Shown here one piece after another: positions 34,087-43,886 of a DNA stretch of 64,000 nt; position 1 is the first letter of the stretch, and every line of letters begins with the position of its first letter. A program made the translations under genes and the position numbers. The notes under the pieces were generated by a model. The model was not told where the DNA came from. It did not search any database and worked only from the letters and a program-made list of their open reading frames with translations. Source of the DNA: Hoyosella subflava DQS3-9A1 (GTDB lineage Bacteria > Actinomycetota > Actinomycetes > Mycobacteriales > Mycobacteriaceae); contig NC_015564.1 in assembly GCF_000214175.1 (NCBI RefSeq), positions 1,798,001 to 1,862,000 on the forward strand, given 5' to 3'.

Positions 34087-35826
34087 GTGCAGGCGGAAAC
34101 GGTGCAGTCCGGCGTCAGGGCGTCAGTGGTGACGCTGCGTGCCTGGCAGCGGCGCGCTCTGACGAAGTACCTGGCAACCAAGCCCCGGGATTTCCTGGCC
34201 GTGGCAACGCCTGGTGCGGGTAAGACGACCTTCGCCCTGCGCGTCGCCGCTGAACTGCTCGAGGACCGCACCGTTGACCAGATCACGATCGTCGCGCCCA
34301 CCGAGCATCTGAAGCATCAGTGGGCAGATGCCGCGCACAGGCTCGGAATCTCGATCGATTCGCGGTTCAGCAACTCGACCGGGCAGACCTCGCGCGACTA
34401 CCACGGTGTCGCTGTTACCTATGCGCAGGTCGCGTCGCACCCGTTCAAGCATCGCGTCCGCACCGAAAACCGCAAGACGCTTGTGATCCTCGATGAGATT
34501 CACCACGCGGGCGACGCGAAAAGCTGGGGTGAGGCCATGCATGAGGCCTTCTCGGATGCGACGCGGCGCCTTGCGCTCACCGGAACACCGTTTCGCAGCG
34601 ACGACAGTCCCATCCCTTTCGTTACCTATGAACCGGAGGGCGGTGGTCTCTCGCGATCCAAGGCAGACCACACCTACGGGTACTCAGACGCTCTCGGCGA
34701 TGGCGTGGTGCGCCCAGTGGTGTTTCTCGCCTACTCGGGTGAAGCCCGGTGGCGAAACAACGCGGGCGAGGAGTTCGCCGCGCGACTCGGGGAGCCGCTT
34801 AATGCGGAACAAACCGCCCGGGCGTGGCGCACCGCCCTCGACCCGAACGGAGACTGGATCCCCTCCGTACTCTCTGCGGCGCACACTCGGCTCGGTCAGT
34901 TACGCGCACGCGGCATGGCGGACGCAGGTGGACTGGTCATCGCGTCCGACCAAACAATGGCCCGTGCGTATGCGCAGGCACTTGAGGAGATCACAGGGGA
35001 GAAGCCTGTCCTCGTCCTGTCGGACGACCCTGCATCGTCAGGCCGCATCGCTGAGTTCAACGCGAGCGGCGACATGTGGATGGTCGCGGTCCGCATGGTG
35101 TCGGAGGGCGTTGACGTCCCCCGACTCGCTGTCGGGGTATACGCCACGAGCGCTTCGACGCCGCTGTACTTCGCGCAGGCCATCGGACGCTTTGTGAGGC
35201 TCCGGACACCAGGGGAGACGGCGAGCGTCTTCCTGCCATCAGTGCCGGTCCTTCTCGATCTGGCGAGCAAGCTCGAGGCTCAGCGTGACCATGTGCTCGG
35301 CAAGCCCCACCGCGATAAAGAGGGCTTTGATGACGAACTCCTTGCGCAGGCCAACCAGCAGAAGGATGAACCAGGGGAAGACGAAAAAGCCTTCACGTCA
35401 CTCGGGGCACAAGCCGAACTAGATCAGGTGATCTACGACGGTTCGTCGTTCGGCACCGCGACGTTTGCGGGCAGTGATGAAGAGGCCGACTATCTAGGGT
35501 TGCCCGGTCTGCTCGACGCTGACCAGATGCGCGCGCTGCTGCAGCAGCGTCAGAGCGGTCAGATCAAGAAGCGGGCCCAGGAAACTGCGCCAGTGCGAGA
35601 GCCGGATGCTGCCGGGCCCGTGCCGGAGCGAAGCGAGTCGACCGCCGAGCAGCTCGCGCACCTGCGGCGGGAACTGAACACGCTGGTTGCACTGCATCAC
35701 CACCGTACGGGCAAAACGCATGGCACGATCCACGGTGAGCTGCGCAGGACATGTGGGGGCCCGCCCACGGCTATGGCGACTGCAGAGCAGATCCGTGACC
35801 GGATCGCGCTGCTACGCAACTGGTAG
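34087..35826 (+). CDS. DEAD/DEAH-box helicase (SF2)
   Basis: 579 aa from the GTG at 34087, five bases after AAGGAG (34076-34081). Walker A TPGAGKTTFALR, Walker B LVILDEIHHAGD, motif III LTGTPFRS, and VRMVSEGVDVPR plus QAIGRFVR in the second domain, a UvrB/RAD25-like layout. The C-terminal 130 residues are charged, with a coiled-coil-like QMRALLQQRQSG stretch and HLRRELNTLVALHH. Substrate (DNA or RNA) unknown. Its stop is 18 bp before a strong hairpin shared with the convergent DUF7455 gene. Confidence 0.88.
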   Translation: MQAETVQSGVRASVVTLRAWQRRALTKYLATKPRDFLAVATPGAGKTTFALRVAAELLEDRTVDQITIVAPTEHLKHQWADAAHRLGISIDSRFSNSTGQTSRDYHGVAVTYAQVASHPFKHRVRTENRKTLVILDEIHHAGDAKSWGEAMHEAFSDATRRLALTGTPFRSDDSPIPFVTYEPEGGGLSRSKADHTYGYSDALGDGVVRPVVFLAYSGEARWRNNAGEEFAARLGEPLNAEQTARAWRTALDPNGDWIPSVLSAAHTRLGQLRARGMADAGGLVIASDQTMARAYAQALEEITGEKPVLVLSDDPASSGRIAEFNASGDMWMVAVRMVSEGVDVPRLAVGVYATSASTPLYFAQAIGRFVRLRTPGETASVFLPSVPVLLDLASKLEAQRDHVLGKPHRDKEGFDDELLAQANQQKDEPGEDEKAFTSLGAQAELDQVIYDGSSFGTATFAGSDEEADYLGLPGLLDADQMRALLQQRQSGQIKKRAQETAPVREPDAAGPVPERSESTAEQLAHLRRELNTLVALHHHRTGKTHGTIHGELRRTCGGPPTAMATAEQIRDRIALLRNW

Positions 35827-35844
35827 CCAGTTCAGGAAGAAAAA

Positions 35845-35870
35845 AGTGGAGCCCCGATCGGGGCTCCACT
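35845..35870. terminator. strong palindromic terminator
   Basis: A 26-base perfect palindrome with a GGAGCCCC stem. On the minus strand it is followed by TTTTTTCTTCC, a good intrinsic terminator for the DUF7455 gene; on the plus strand it can also stop the helicase transcript. Confidence 0.85.
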
Positions 35871-35896
35871 GTGAACGTTTCTGGCGGTTGGGACCT

Positions 35897-36088
35897 CTAG
35901 TCGTCGTCTGCTGCTACCGCGACGATGGCTTCAAGTTCCGTGAGCTTTGGCTGGAACTCATTCGCGTGATGGTTGCAGAAGAGGAGTTCGCCGCCCGACG
36001 GGAGTGTCGCCATTACCCGGGCACGGGCGCTGCACCGGTCGCAGCGATCAGTCGCAGTTAGCCGGACGGTGGTCGCTGTTGCGGTCAT
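35897..36088 (-). CDS. DUF7455 small Cys-rich protein
   Basis: 63 aa. Two metal-type groups, CDRCSARARV and FCNHHANEF, suggest a small zinc ribbon; the C-terminus is acidic and ends ADDD. Start ATG at 36088 after GAGGAGAC. A conserved neighbour of sigA in Mycobacteriales; function unknown. The terminator at 35845-35870 follows it. Confidence 0.87.
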   Translation of the reverse strand: MTATATTVRLTATDRCDRCSARARVMATLPSGGELLFCNHHANEFQPKLTELEAIVAVAADDD

Positions 36089-36241
36089 GTCTCCTCCATT
36101 CCGGTGCCCGGAGGCTCCCTGTGTGTGGACACGCGGTCAGTCCGTGGCTCAGGGCCATAACCCGCATCCCTTACCCGAATATACGAACGGGGCGACCATC
36201 TTGTTCCCGCATCATGCCCGGATGTGGTTTATCCAACAGTA

Positions 36242-36274
36242 AACGCCCGGACAACTAATGGTTGTCCGGGCGTT
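36242..36274. terminator. terminator after sigA
   Basis: Arms 36242-36255 and 36261-36274 are exact complements of 14 bases with a 5-base loop. On the minus strand it lies 10 bp after the sigA stop and is followed by TTTACTGTT. Confidence 0.8.
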
Positions 36275-36284
36275 AACCAGGAAA

Positions 36285-37796
36285 TCAGTCGAGGTAGTCC
36301 CGCAACACCTGGCTGCGGCTAGGGTGACGCAGCTTCGACATGGTCTTTGACTCGATCTGCCGGATGCGCTCACGGGTCACCCCGTACACCTGCCCAATTT
36401 CGTCCAGTGTGCGGGGCTGGCCGTCTGTCAAGCCGAATCGCAACCGCACCACACCGGCTTCGCGCTCAGAAAGGGTTTCAAGCACCGACTGCAACTGATC
36501 CTGCAACAATGTGAAGCTCACGGCGTCGACAGCGACGACGGCTTCACTATCTTCGATGAAGTCGCCGAGCTGGCTGTCCCCTTCGTCGCCAATCGTCTGA
36601 TCGAGCGAAATGGGCTCGCGAGCATACTGCTGAATCTCGAGGACCTTCTCCGGGGAGATGTCCATCTCTTTGGCGAGTTCCTCAGGAGTGGGCTCGCGAC
36701 CCAGATCCTGCAGAAGTTCACGCTGAATGCGGCCCAGTTTGTTGATGACCTCGACCATGTGCACCGGTATACGGATGGTGCGAGCCTGATCGGCCATGGC
36801 CCGGGTGATGGCCTGCCGGATCCACCACGTGGCGTACGTCGAGAATTTGTACCCCTTCGTGTAGTCGAATTTCTCGACTGCACGGATCAAGCCCAGGTTG
36901 CCTTCCTGAATCAGATCGAGGAAGGCCATTCCGCGGCCGGTGTATCGCTTTGCCAGCGACACGACGAGCCGGAGGTTTGCTTCGAGGAGATGGTTCTTCG
37001 CACGGTTTCCATCCCGCACCACCCAGCTGAGGTTCTGACGCAGCGGCGGCGCTACCTTCTCACCGGCCTCGGCGAATCGGCGCATTTTCTCTGCCGCGAA
37101 GAGGCCAGCTTCGATCCGCTTGGCGAGTTCGACTTCCTCTTCGGCGTTGAGAAGTGCAACCTTGCCGATCTGCTTCAGGTAAGCACGAACGGAGTCCGCG
37201 GAGGCGGTGAGCTCGGCGTCCTTGCGCGCCTGGCGCAGGGCTTCCGACTCCTCCTCGTCCCAGACGAAGTCCCCGGACGGATCTTTCTCGTCCTTATCCG
37301 GCGCTTGGCTGCGGCGGCGGCGGCCCTGCGCGGCAGTCGCGGCGTCCGACGCGTCGAGTTCCGCATCGCTGAGTTCGATCTCCGCGTCGGCTAAGTCCTC
37401 GCCCGGTTCGATATCGGGAAGACCGTTTTCTTCTGCCTCGGCATCAGCATCGACGGATGCGGGTTCGGTTGCCGACGGTGCAGCTTTTTGCGCAGTCTTG
37501 CGCGGCGCCTTCTTCGTGGCGCCCTCGGAACGTGTCGTCTTCTTGGCTGCCCGGCGCGCTGTCTTAGCGGGAGCCGCTGCGCCGTTCTCGGCAGCAGGTG
37601 CCGTGCCAGCGGTCAGCGCCTCCTCCTGGGCTGCTTGCTCGGGAGCAGTCTTCGCGGCAGTCGCCTGCTTGGCGGCCTTCGCTGGCGACTTCTTAGCGGG
37701 GGCCTTGCGGGCTGCAGTGCGCTGGGGAGCGGTAACTGCACCAGTCCCAGAGTCGGAATCTGAGCCGGCAGTGCCCGGGGTCTCGGTAGATGCCAC
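36285..37796 (-). CDS. sigA: principal sigma factor SigA (RpoD)
   Basis: 503 aa housekeeping sigma factor. A long Ala/Lys-rich N-terminus (residues 1-110, repeats such as [13 protein letters not shown]) is followed by an acidic stretch ([20 protein letters not shown]), then regions 1.2, 2 ([19 protein letters not shown] and [16 protein letters not shown]), 3 and 4 ([20 protein letters not shown]), ending SQVLRDYLD. The disordered N-terminus is usual in actinobacterial SigA. Starts with GTG at 37796 after GAAAGGGC. Terminated by the hairpin at 36242-36274. Confidence 0.96.
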   Translation of the reverse strand: MASTETPGTAGSDSDSGTGAVTAPQRTAARKAPAKKSPAKAAKQATAAKTAPEQAAQEEALTAGTAPAAENGAAAPAKTARRAAKKTTRSEGATKKAPRKTAQKAAPSATEPASVDADAEAEENGLPDIEPGEDLADAEIELSDAELDASDAATAAQGRRRRSQAPDKDEKDPSGDFVWDEEESEALRQARKDAELTASADSVRAYLKQIGKVALLNAEEEVELAKRIEAGLFAAEKMRRFAEAGEKVAPPLRQNLSWVVRDGNRAKNHLLEANLRLVVSLAKRYTGRGMAFLDLIQEGNLGLIRAVEKFDYTKGYKFSTYATWWIRQAITRAMADQARTIRIPVHMVEVINKLGRIQRELLQDLGREPTPEELAKEMDISPEKVLEIQQYAREPISLDQTIGDEGDSQLGDFIEDSEAVVAVDAVSFTLLQDQLQSVLETLSEREAGVVRLRFGLTDGQPRTLDEIGQVYGVTRERIRQIESKTMSKLRHPSRSQVLRDYLD

Positions 37797-37966
37797 GTAC
37801 GCCCTTTCGTGACTTCGTCGTGCGGCGTTGAGCCAGGTTCGTCGGGAGAACCGTGCTGGCGGAAAGTCCTTCGGAGTGGCCCGCAGTGAACAGGCCGCGT
37901 TCCATTGTAACGATCCTGCGAGAGTGACGAGTGAGCGATCGGCGTTGAGCCTCCCAAAAAGCCCGA

Positions 37967-38749
37967 TTAATCCGAATATGCGGCAACGGCCCCGCCCACG
38001 ATTCCCGCGGTGTTACGCAACTGGGCTGGGATGATGCGCGTTTGCGTTGTCAGGAGCGGGATCCACTTGTCACTTTTTTTGCTCACGCCGCCGCCCGCGA
38101 TGAAGAGGTCCGGGGAGAAGAGCGCATCGTAGGTGCTGAGCACGGTGGATACCTCCGCGGCCCAGTCCGTCCAGCTCAGATCATTGCGTTCACGAACAGA
38201 TGCCGCGGCACGGTGCTCCGCTTTTTTTCCGCCGACTTCCAGATGGCCCAGCTCGCTATTCGGAATCAGAATTCCGTTGTAGAGCAGCGCTGAACCGATA
38301 CCTGTCCCGAAAGTCAACAGGATGACGAGGCCGTTCTCGTCACGGCCAGATCCGAACTTCTGTTCGGCGAGTCCCGCCGCATCGGCATCGTTAAGGACAG
38401 TGACCTTCCGCCCGTCGAGTTCTGCTGTGAAGAGAGCCCGAGCGTCCGTACCTATCCATGTGGGGTCGATGTTTGCGGCGCTGTATGTCACGCCATGTTT
38501 GACGACCGCGGGAACGGTGACGCCAACGGGCCCGTCCCAGTCGAACTCCTTCACGATCGCCGCCACAGTTGCTGCGACCGCTCCGGGGGTCGCGGGCTGA
38601 GGGGTGTCAATCCGGATACGCTCAGTGGCCAGCACTCCGGTTTCAAGGTTCACGACGGCACCTTTGACGCCGCTGCCGCCGATATCAACACCCAGACCCA
38701 GCCGGGGTGGCGGGCTGTCGGCGGACGGTGTCTGTGGCTCGGTGTGCAT
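37967..38749 (-). CDS. ppgK: polyphosphate glucokinase
   Basis: 260 aa ROK-family kinase that phosphorylates glucose from polyphosphate or [17 protein letters not shown] at the N-terminus (phosphate site), [13 protein letters not shown] (catalytic Asp), [14 protein letters not shown] and the C-terminal phosphate motif [14 protein letters not shown]. The ATG at 38749, seven to ten bases after AAGGGGG, is preferred over the ATG at 38782. Divergent from suhB, with 83 bp between starts, as in M. tuberculosis. Confidence 0.94.
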   Translation of the reverse strand: MHTEPQTPSADSPPPRLGLGVDIGGSGVKGAVVNLETGVLATERIRIDTPQPATPGAVAATVAAIVKEFDWDGPVGVTVPAVVKHGVTYSAANIDPTWIGTDARALFTAELDGRKVTVLNDADAAGLAEQKFGSGRDENGLVILLTFGTGIGSALLYNGILIPNSELGHLEVGGKKAEHRAAASVRERNDLSWTDWAAEVSTVLSTYDALFSPDLFIAGGGVSKKSDKWIPLLTTQTRIIPAQLRNTAGIVGGAVAAYSD

Positions 38750-38832
38750 TAGTGCGCCCCCTTGCTGCGGTTTGGCTGGCACCAGCTAGTACTCGTGTCA
38801 CCTTAGCGCCCTCGGTGGCGCGGAAGGCGTGC

Positions 38833-39720
38833 ATGTGCTGCGATGGACGCGTGCCGGAAGACAGCAACATCGCCGACCTCGCAACCGATCTCCGTGTTGT
38901 GGCCGAAGAAGTAGCTATGGAAGCTGCCGCGTTCGTGCGGCGGCGTCGGCCGGAAGTGTTTGGCGCCCCAGGCGGCTGCGTCGCCACCGGTGCCGTGCAA
39001 TCGAAATCCACGCCTACGGACCCGGTCACTATCGTCGATTCGGAATCGGAACAGCTCATCCGAGAGCTGCTGCGCAAGTACCGTCCCGACGACGCGATCC
39101 TTGGTGAGGAAGGCGGCGGGGACGCGAAGGACACTGTCGGCGTCCGCTGGGTGGTCGATCCTATCGATGGAACAGTTAACTTCATGTACGGCATCCGCGC
39201 GTATGCGGTGTCCGTCGCCGCGCAGATTGACGGGCGGTCGGTTGCGGGCGCAGTGGTCGACGTCGCGGCGGACCTGCTTTATTCCGCTGCGACCGGGCAG
39301 GGCGCGACATGTCGGCAGGGAAGCAGCGGTGCTGCCGATCCCCTCAGTTGCAGCGCAGAAACCAGCCTGAGCCACGCCCTCGTTGCCACAGGCTTCTCAT
39401 ACTCGGCGCAACACCGGCGCCGGCAGGGTGAACTTGTCGCCTCGATCCTCCCTGTGGTCCGCGACATCCGCAGGATCGGGTCAGCGGCCCTGGACTTGTG
39501 CATGGTGGCATCGGGTCAGGTCGACGCGCACTACGAGCACAGCCTGAATCCGTGGGACTGGGCCGCGGGGAGTCTGATCGCGACCGAGGCTGGCGCCGTG
39601 GTCAAGGTACCCGCAGCCACGGAGTCCGGGACGTCCCACGTCACCGTTGCTGCGGCTCCGGGCATAGCGACGGAGTTCCTGAGCCTGCTCGAGGACAAAG
39701 GGGCGCTAGAGCCGCTATAG
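38833..39720 (+). CDS. suhB: inositol monophosphatase family protein (SuhB)
   Basis: 295 aa Mg-dependent, Li-sensitive phosphatase. Metal-site motifs GEEGGG, VDPIDGTVNFMYG and the second motif WDWAAGSLIATEAG near the C-terminus. Provides myo-inositol for phosphatidylinositol, mannosides and mycothiol. ATG at 38833 follows GGAAGG with five-base spacing; the open frame upstream to 38707 overlaps ppgK and is not used. Confidence 0.92.
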   Translation: MCCDGRVPEDSNIADLATDLRVVAEEVAMEAAAFVRRRRPEVFGAPGGCVATGAVQSKSTPTDPVTIVDSESEQLIRELLRKYRPDDAILGEEGGGDAKDTVGVRWVVDPIDGTVNFMYGIRAYAVSVAAQIDGRSVAGAVVDVAADLLYSAATGQGATCRQGSSGAADPLSCSAETSLSHALVATGFSYSAQHRRRQGELVASILPVVRDIRRIGSAALDLCMVASGQVDAHYEHSLNPWDWAAGSLIATEAGAVVKVPAATESGTSHVTVAAAPGIATEFLSLLEDKGALEPL

Positions 39721-39727
39721 CACCCGT

Positions 39728-40369
39728 TCAGCAAAGTGCTGCACGTGCCAGGTCGATGGTCTCCTTCTCCGGGCCGTCGCCTCCGCGGAGCAGTTGGAGT
39801 GCAAGCTCAGCGTCAGGTGACGGGGAGATATTCCGGAAATAGGTACCAAGTGCGAGATCGACCGTAGCGTCGCCCCTCTCATCCTCGATGAGCTCGACGC
39901 ACGGGGCTGCCAGCCACAACGTGCTCGCGGCGGCGAGACCTCCAGGTCCGAACCTGATCTGACCGTGGCACTGAAGGTTCTGATCCGTGTAAATGGGATC
40001 GTTCCCAGCCTGGACGTCAGGAGCTGACTCGTAGCCGAGATCGCTGAGTTGGGCCGCTACCGCCGACGCTTGACCAGCTTCGCCGTTCGCGTTGAAGACC
40101 CGCACCTGAGTCTGGGGCAATGGGGCGGGCGGAACTTTCACCATCTCAGATCTCGCGAATCGTTCTCCGAGGGGCGGCGATCCGGGTGGCGGATCATTGC
40201 AGTCAATCGCGCTGACGGGCGCTTTCTCAATCGAAAGAACCTGAATCCAGACGATCGCTGCCGCGGCGCCCAGCACAGCTACAAGGATGAGGATGGGCAG
40301 GGGCCGTCGGCGCCTGTACGGCTTGCCGTGGGGATCGGTGGCGTGCCCTTCGGTGATCAGCGAGACCAC
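39728..40369 (-). CDS. cei: envelope integrity protein Cei
   Basis: 213 aa, Rv2700-like. Short basic cytoplasmic start (PYRRRRPLP), one transmembrane helix about residues 24-46 (ILILVAVLGAAAAIVWIQVL), and an outer-facing LytR_C-type domain with VRVFNANGEAGQASAVAAQLSDLGY. Cys residues in IDCNDPP, NLQCHG and APCVEL may pair. In mycobacteria it is needed for envelope integrity. A GTG start at 40369 is given; a shorter start is possible. Converges on suhB with 7 bp between. Confidence 0.87.
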   Translation of the reverse strand: MVSLITEGHATDPHGKPYRRRRPLPILILVAVLGAAAAIVWIQVLSIEKAPVSAIDCNDPPPGSPPLGERFARSEMVKVPPAPLPQTQVRVFNANGEAGQASAVAAQLSDLGYESAPDVQAGNDPIYTDQNLQCHGQIRFGPGGLAAASTLWLAAPCVELIEDERGDATVDLALGTYFRNISPSPDAELALQLLRGGDGPEKETIDLARAALC

Positions 40370-40862
40370 AGTCTGGTGGGTCCTTCCTTAAGCGGAACAA
40401 CTCTGCAGCGCAGTTCGTTGTGGGGGAGTCTAGCCATTAGACTGCGCCCGGCTGCATTGTGGCATGCCGACAGGCCGGGAAAATTGCGCTAGTCGCGGTG
40501 CGGCCCACCGCAGCCTTCGAGAAAAGCGCCCGGAGGAAGCGTGCACGGGGAACAGAAGAATAGCGATTTGGTTGCACCCTGTCGGTTTGCCGTCGGAGTT
40601 CTGGGTAGGTTCGCTATTGTCTGGCGGCTGGTTGTTCTCGGCGACGCGCGATGTGAGAGGTATGTCACAAACCACAGGGCGCTGAGGTCGGGCATAAAAT
40701 GCCCGACTGGTACGTTACCCACCCGCACACGTACTCTGTGCCCGCCTGCCGGAGCAGTCCCTCTCGAGGGCCTGGCCGGAAATGTCCGGTCGCGGCGGCG
40801 TGTTATTGAGAATATGGCACAAGCGCCTGGTAACAGCGCACGTGGATAGGGGATGAAAGTAA
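40370..40862. other. intergenic region with a small hairpin
   Basis: About 0.5 kb between divergent cei and the DUF4193 gene. No coding region is convincing. It holds a perfect 8-bp stem with a 5-base loop at 40687-40707 and, on the plus strand near 40548, GGGGAAC-N17-GTT resembling an ECF promoter, but far (over 280 bp) from the next start. Confidence 0.45.
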
Positions 40863-41159
40863 ATGCCGACTGATTACGACGCGCCGAGGCGCAGCGAAGC
40901 GGACGACTTGTCCGAGGACTCGCTGGACGAGCTGACGTCGCGCCGTGAGGCTCAATCGTCAGCTGTCGATATCGACGACTCGGACACTGCCGAGTCTTTC
41001 GAACTTCCTGGGGCAGACCTCTCCGGTGAAGAACTCTCGGTCCGGGTGATCCCGAAGCAGGCCGATGAATTCACCTGCTCGCAGTGCTTCCTGGTCTTCC
41101 ACCGAAGCCGGCTTGCGAGCAGTGAGGGCGGTCCGCTGGTGTGCCAGGATTGCATCTGA
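40863..41159 (+). CDS. DUF4193 protein
   Basis: 98 aa. Acidic N-terminal two thirds and a C-terminal zinc-ribbon-like pair FTCSQCFLVFHRSR and LVCQDCI at the very end. Conserved at this position beside cei, suhB and dut in Mycobacteriales (Rv2699c); function unknown. The ATG follows GGGATGAAAGTA, a weak ribosome site. Confidence 0.88.
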   Translation: MPTDYDAPRRSEADDLSEDSLDELTSRREAQSSAVDIDDSDTAESFELPGADLSGEELSVRVIPKQADEFTCSQCFLVFHRSRLASSEGGPLVCQDCI

Positions 41160-41268
41160 CGGCTTCGCCAGTGACGGGTGTGAGTCACACCAGTTCGCCG
41201 TGAGGAACAGGTGAGCGAACCGACGTGCGTCGGCGCGCCGAGCGTCGCGCTGCTCGGCCCGCCAGTAA

Positions 41269-41772
41269 TTAGCGGCGGATGGCGGAGTCGATTGCCTCAA
41301 CGAGACGTTCGGGGCGGCGGGTGCTGACGAGCCAGTAGGGCGTGGGGTCCTCAGGGTCGTTGAGGACAACAAGCACCATTGGCCGCACCCAGTTCCTGTG
41401 CTGAACGTACGCCGCTGGGTCCAGTTGCCGACCCATTGCTGCCCGCTTCGCTGAGGGCGGGATCACCGCGGTCCGGGCAATGACGCTCGTGGGGAGGTGA
41501 GCGTCCCCCACGTGCAGCGCGGGACCTTCTGGCCCGTGGTGAGTAACCCGCAGCGTGGTACGGGAGAGATACCACAGCACCCAGAGCGGGACAGGCGCGA
41601 GGATCACATAGGGCAGCCAGGCGGGCAGAGCGCTGATGCCTAGCGCAAACTGGGTTGCTACCAGGGAAGATGCAACAAGTCCTAGGGGCCACCACCACCA
41701 AGGGACCCACAGCTGCTCGGTGAATTCCGCCTGCGTTTGTTCTTTGGGGGACTGTGAAGCGTGTTCGGGCAC
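41269..41772 (-). CDS. DUF3093 membrane protein
   Basis: 167 aa from the GTG at 41772 ([12 protein letters not shown]). Two adjacent transmembrane segments ([16 protein letters not shown] and [17 protein letters not shown]), then a soluble domain with [12 protein letters not shown] and the [15 protein letters not shown] ending. A longer frame starts at an ATG at 41814, but that codon would overlap the dut start on the other strand. The GTG is seven bases after TACTCT, a -10-like box, allowing a leaderless transcript. Matches Rv2698. Start choice uncertain; identity good. Confidence 0.85.
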   Translation of the reverse strand: MPEHASQSPKEQTQAEFTEQLWVPWWWWPLGLVASSLVATQFALGISALPAWLPYVILAPVPLWVLWYLSRTTLRVTHHGPEGPALHVGDAHLPTSVIARTAVIPPSAKRAAMGRQLDPAAYVQHRNWVRPMVLVVLNDPEDPTPYWLVSTRRPERLVEAIDSAIRR

Positions 41773-41812
41773 GAGAATAAGAGTAGTCTCGCCGAACGTG
41801 CGCACCGAAAAC

Positions 41813-42277
41813 ATGACTGATCTAGCGATCCCCGTAGTGCGGCTCGATCCGGGCTTGCCGCTCCCATCGCGAACTCACCCAGGCGATGCTGGAGCCGACC
41901 TGTTCTCGGCGATTGACGTGACGATCGAACCCGGCGAGCGTGTTCTCGTCGGGACTGGCATTGCCATTGCCCTCCCGGAGGGCACTGTTGGACTCATTCA
42001 TCCCCGGTCGGGTCTCGCCGTTCGCACCGGTCTCTCGATCGTGAATACCCCAGGTACTGTGGATGCCGGATACCGGGGTGAGATCAAAGTTTGTCTCATC
42101 AACCACGATCCCCGCACGGCCATACACGTCCGGCGCGGAGATCGGATCGCGCAACTGGTGGTGCAGCGGGTGGAACTTCCCGCGTTCGTGGAAGCCGAGT
42201 CGCTGGGCGAAACAGCGCGGGGCGACGGTGGCTACGGCTCGAGTGGTGGACACGCAAGTCTGGCTGCCGATGCATAA
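41813..42277 (+). CDS. dut: dUTP pyrophosphatase
   Basis: 154 aa trimeric dUTPase that removes dUTP and makes dUMP. Motifs in order: [11 protein letters not shown] (1), [19 protein letters not shown] (2-3, with catalytic-site Asp in TVDAGYRGE), [14 protein letters not shown] (4) and the C-terminal arm [12 protein letters not shown] (5). ATG at 41813; the frame further upstream overlaps the DUF3093 gene and is not used. Followed 56 bp later by the DUF3710 gene, an order fixed in Mycobacteriales. Confidence 0.96.
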   Translation: MTDLAIPVVRLDPGLPLPSRTHPGDAGADLFSAIDVTIEPGERVLVGTGIAIALPEGTVGLIHPRSGLAVRTGLSIVNTPGTVDAGYRGEIKVCLINHDPRTAIHVRRGDRIAQLVVQRVELPAFVEAESLGETARGDGGYGSSGGHASLAADA

Positions 42278-42333
42278 CTCGCGGCGTGTGCGCCTCACCG
42301 GGTTGCGCGCGAGGCATCAGGAAGGGAAGTGAA

Positions 42334-43134
42334 GTGGGCTTTCTTCGTCGCAACAAAAACTCAGAAGTGAACCCCGAATCAGAAGCGCCTCCCGAAACGG
42401 GGATAAGCGAAGGCGATGTGCCGGGGAGTCGTGAATCCGACCGCTCGAACGGTCCATTCGACTCGGGCGAGGTCGAGCAGCCTGCAGCAGGTGAGAAGCG
42501 CCTCGATCTCGGAGCGTTTTCCTTGCCTCTGCCCGCAGGTGCGCAGGTCCAGGTCGAGATGGCTAAAAGCGGTGGTGTGCAGGGTATTCACCTCGCCACC
42601 CAGTTCGGCCGGATTACCGTCGCCGCCTACGCGGCACCACGGTCGTCGGGAATGTGGCGGGAGGTGTCGGGCGAACTGAGCGAGTCGTTGCGTCGCGACG
42701 GCGCTGAGGTGACGACCGACTCTGGCCCGTGGGGACCGGAAGTGACCGGGGTAACGAAGTCTGCCGACATCCGTTTCATCGGGGTAGATGGGCCACGCTG
42801 GATGATCCGGCTCGTAGCCGCAGGACCCCCGGGGGCAGGCGTGCATAACGGTGATCTCGCCAGAACGGCGCGCGAAGTACTGTCGGGCACCATCGTCTCC
42901 CGCGGTGACGCGCCGCTCCCTGTCCGTACACCGTTGCCAATCACGCTGCCTAAGGCGCTCCAGCAGCAACTAGCGGCGATGCAGCAGCAGCAGGCTATGC
43001 AGGCGGCCAAAGCTAGCGCAGCCCAGCAATCTCCGCAGCAATCGCCCCAACAGGCAGCGCCAGTGATAGATTCTCCGGAATCGGGCGAAGCGGACGCGGG
43101 TAATGCGTCAGAGGGCGCCGAGCGCCCGCAGTGA
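42334..43134 (+). CDS. DUF3710 protein
   Basis: 266 aa from the GTG at 42334, behind GGAAGGGAAG. N-terminal 60 residues disordered and acidic; core with RLDLGAFSLPLPAGAQVQVE, GIHLATQFGRITVAAYAAPRS and GPRWMIRLVAAGPPG typical of DUF3710; the C-terminus is very Gln-rich (LQQQLAAMQQQQAM, then QQSPQQSPQQ). Follows dut as in M. tuberculosis (Rv2696c). Function unknown. The last 27 bp overlap the convergent hydrolase gene. Confidence 0.88.
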   Translation: MGFLRRNKNSEVNPESEAPPETGISEGDVPGSRESDRSNGPFDSGEVEQPAAGEKRLDLGAFSLPLPAGAQVQVEMAKSGGVQGIHLATQFGRITVAAYAAPRSSGMWREVSGELSESLRRDGAEVTTDSGPWGPEVTGVTKSADIRFIGVDGPRWMIRLVAAGPPGAGVHNGDLARTAREVLSGTIVSRGDAPLPVRTPLPITLPKALQQQLAAMQQQQAMQAAKASAAQQSPQQSPQQAAPVIDSPESGEADAGNASEGAERPQ

Positions 43135-43848
43135 GTTGAGGCAGCCGTGACCGAGCATCGCTGGGTCACGGCCCGCGTCAATGAGAGTGACTGGGGTGAT
43201 ATGCGCCCGCGCGAGCTGTGCATGCCACTGTGTGGCCGCTTCCCACGGGTGTACTGGGTCGTCCGGAGCCGCGGCGATGCCTACCGGCACCGACACCGAG
43301 CGCAGCACATCGCCGGTCACAGCGCCAAACCGGCCCGCCTCGTCCAGTGCGTCGGCAAGCGCGGGCCACTGATCTCGCCACGAAGCCTCGAGTTCATCTG
43401 CCAGCCAGTCCGGACTTGACGCGCGCATTTCTCTGATTACGGAGTCAATTCCGTGCTCTCGGAGCAGCGCGGCAGTATGGCGGGCGCTTCGCGCGGCCGG
43501 CGCGGCGTCGGGAGAACCGGTCCAGGCGGGCAATGCGGCGACCACGCCTGCAGCGCTATGCGGATTCTGGGATGCCCAAAGCACGCCGACAGCAGCGCCG
43601 ATGGACACGCCCCCAGCGAGCACGCGACGGCCGCCCTGAGTCGCGTGACTGAGCGCTTCGAGCGACGATGCAATGAGTCGCCGTGGGTCCGGCTGCACCG
43701 CTCTTAGCGGGATTCCTGCTTCAGCGAGCGCGGGTCCGAAGGCTCTCCGGACAAAATCCGCCCGAGACCCCGAGCCTGGAAGTAGCACAGCGACGTCCGC
43801 TTGCACCCTGTCTGGGGCTTGAGGCTGGCATTCTTGTGCGTTGGACAC
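43108..43848 (-). CDS. alpha/beta hydrolase-like protein (Rv2695-like)
   Basis: 246 aa from a GTG at 43848; the frame is open to 43947, but the extra N-terminus is basic, unstructured and crosses the divergent DUF3159 promoter. Begins the fold with VAVLLPGSGSRADFVRRAF, nucleophile elbow GGVSIGAAVG, a PAPDD-like acid loop (IAAAPDDPVHPW) and a GHG near the C-terminus. An intact Ser-Asp-His triad is plausible. Substrate unknown. Ends 27 bp inside the DUF3710 gene. Confidence 0.8.
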   Translation of the reverse strand: MSNAQECQPQAPDRVQADVAVLLPGSGSRADFVRRAFGPALAEAGIPLRAVQPDPRRLIASSLEALSHATQGGRRVLAGGVSIGAAVGVLWASQNPHSAAGVVAALPAWTGSPDAAPAARSARHTAALLREHGIDSVIREMRASSPDWLADELEASWRDQWPALADALDEAGRFGAVTGDVLRSVSVPVGIAAAPDDPVHPWEAATQWHAQLARAHITPVTLIDAGRDPAMLGHGCLNSLRALGAL

Positions 43849-43886
43849 CTGTCTATCGTGCCTTGTCTTGCAGTTCGGCCGATCGG

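Noticed and set aside
35845-35870. 6C-type or other structured RNA
   Set aside because: A single perfect palindrome with a T-tail on one strand is better explained as a terminator; no second C-loop hairpin is present.
40650-40667. CRP-like TGTGA...TCACA site
   Set aside because: The spacer between the half-sites is 8 bases, not the 6 expected for actinobacterial Crp/GlxR sites.
41636-41812. Longer N-terminus for Dut
   Set aside because: Upstream frame overlaps the DUF3093 gene and lacks conservation-like features; dUTPases begin close to the ATG at 41813.
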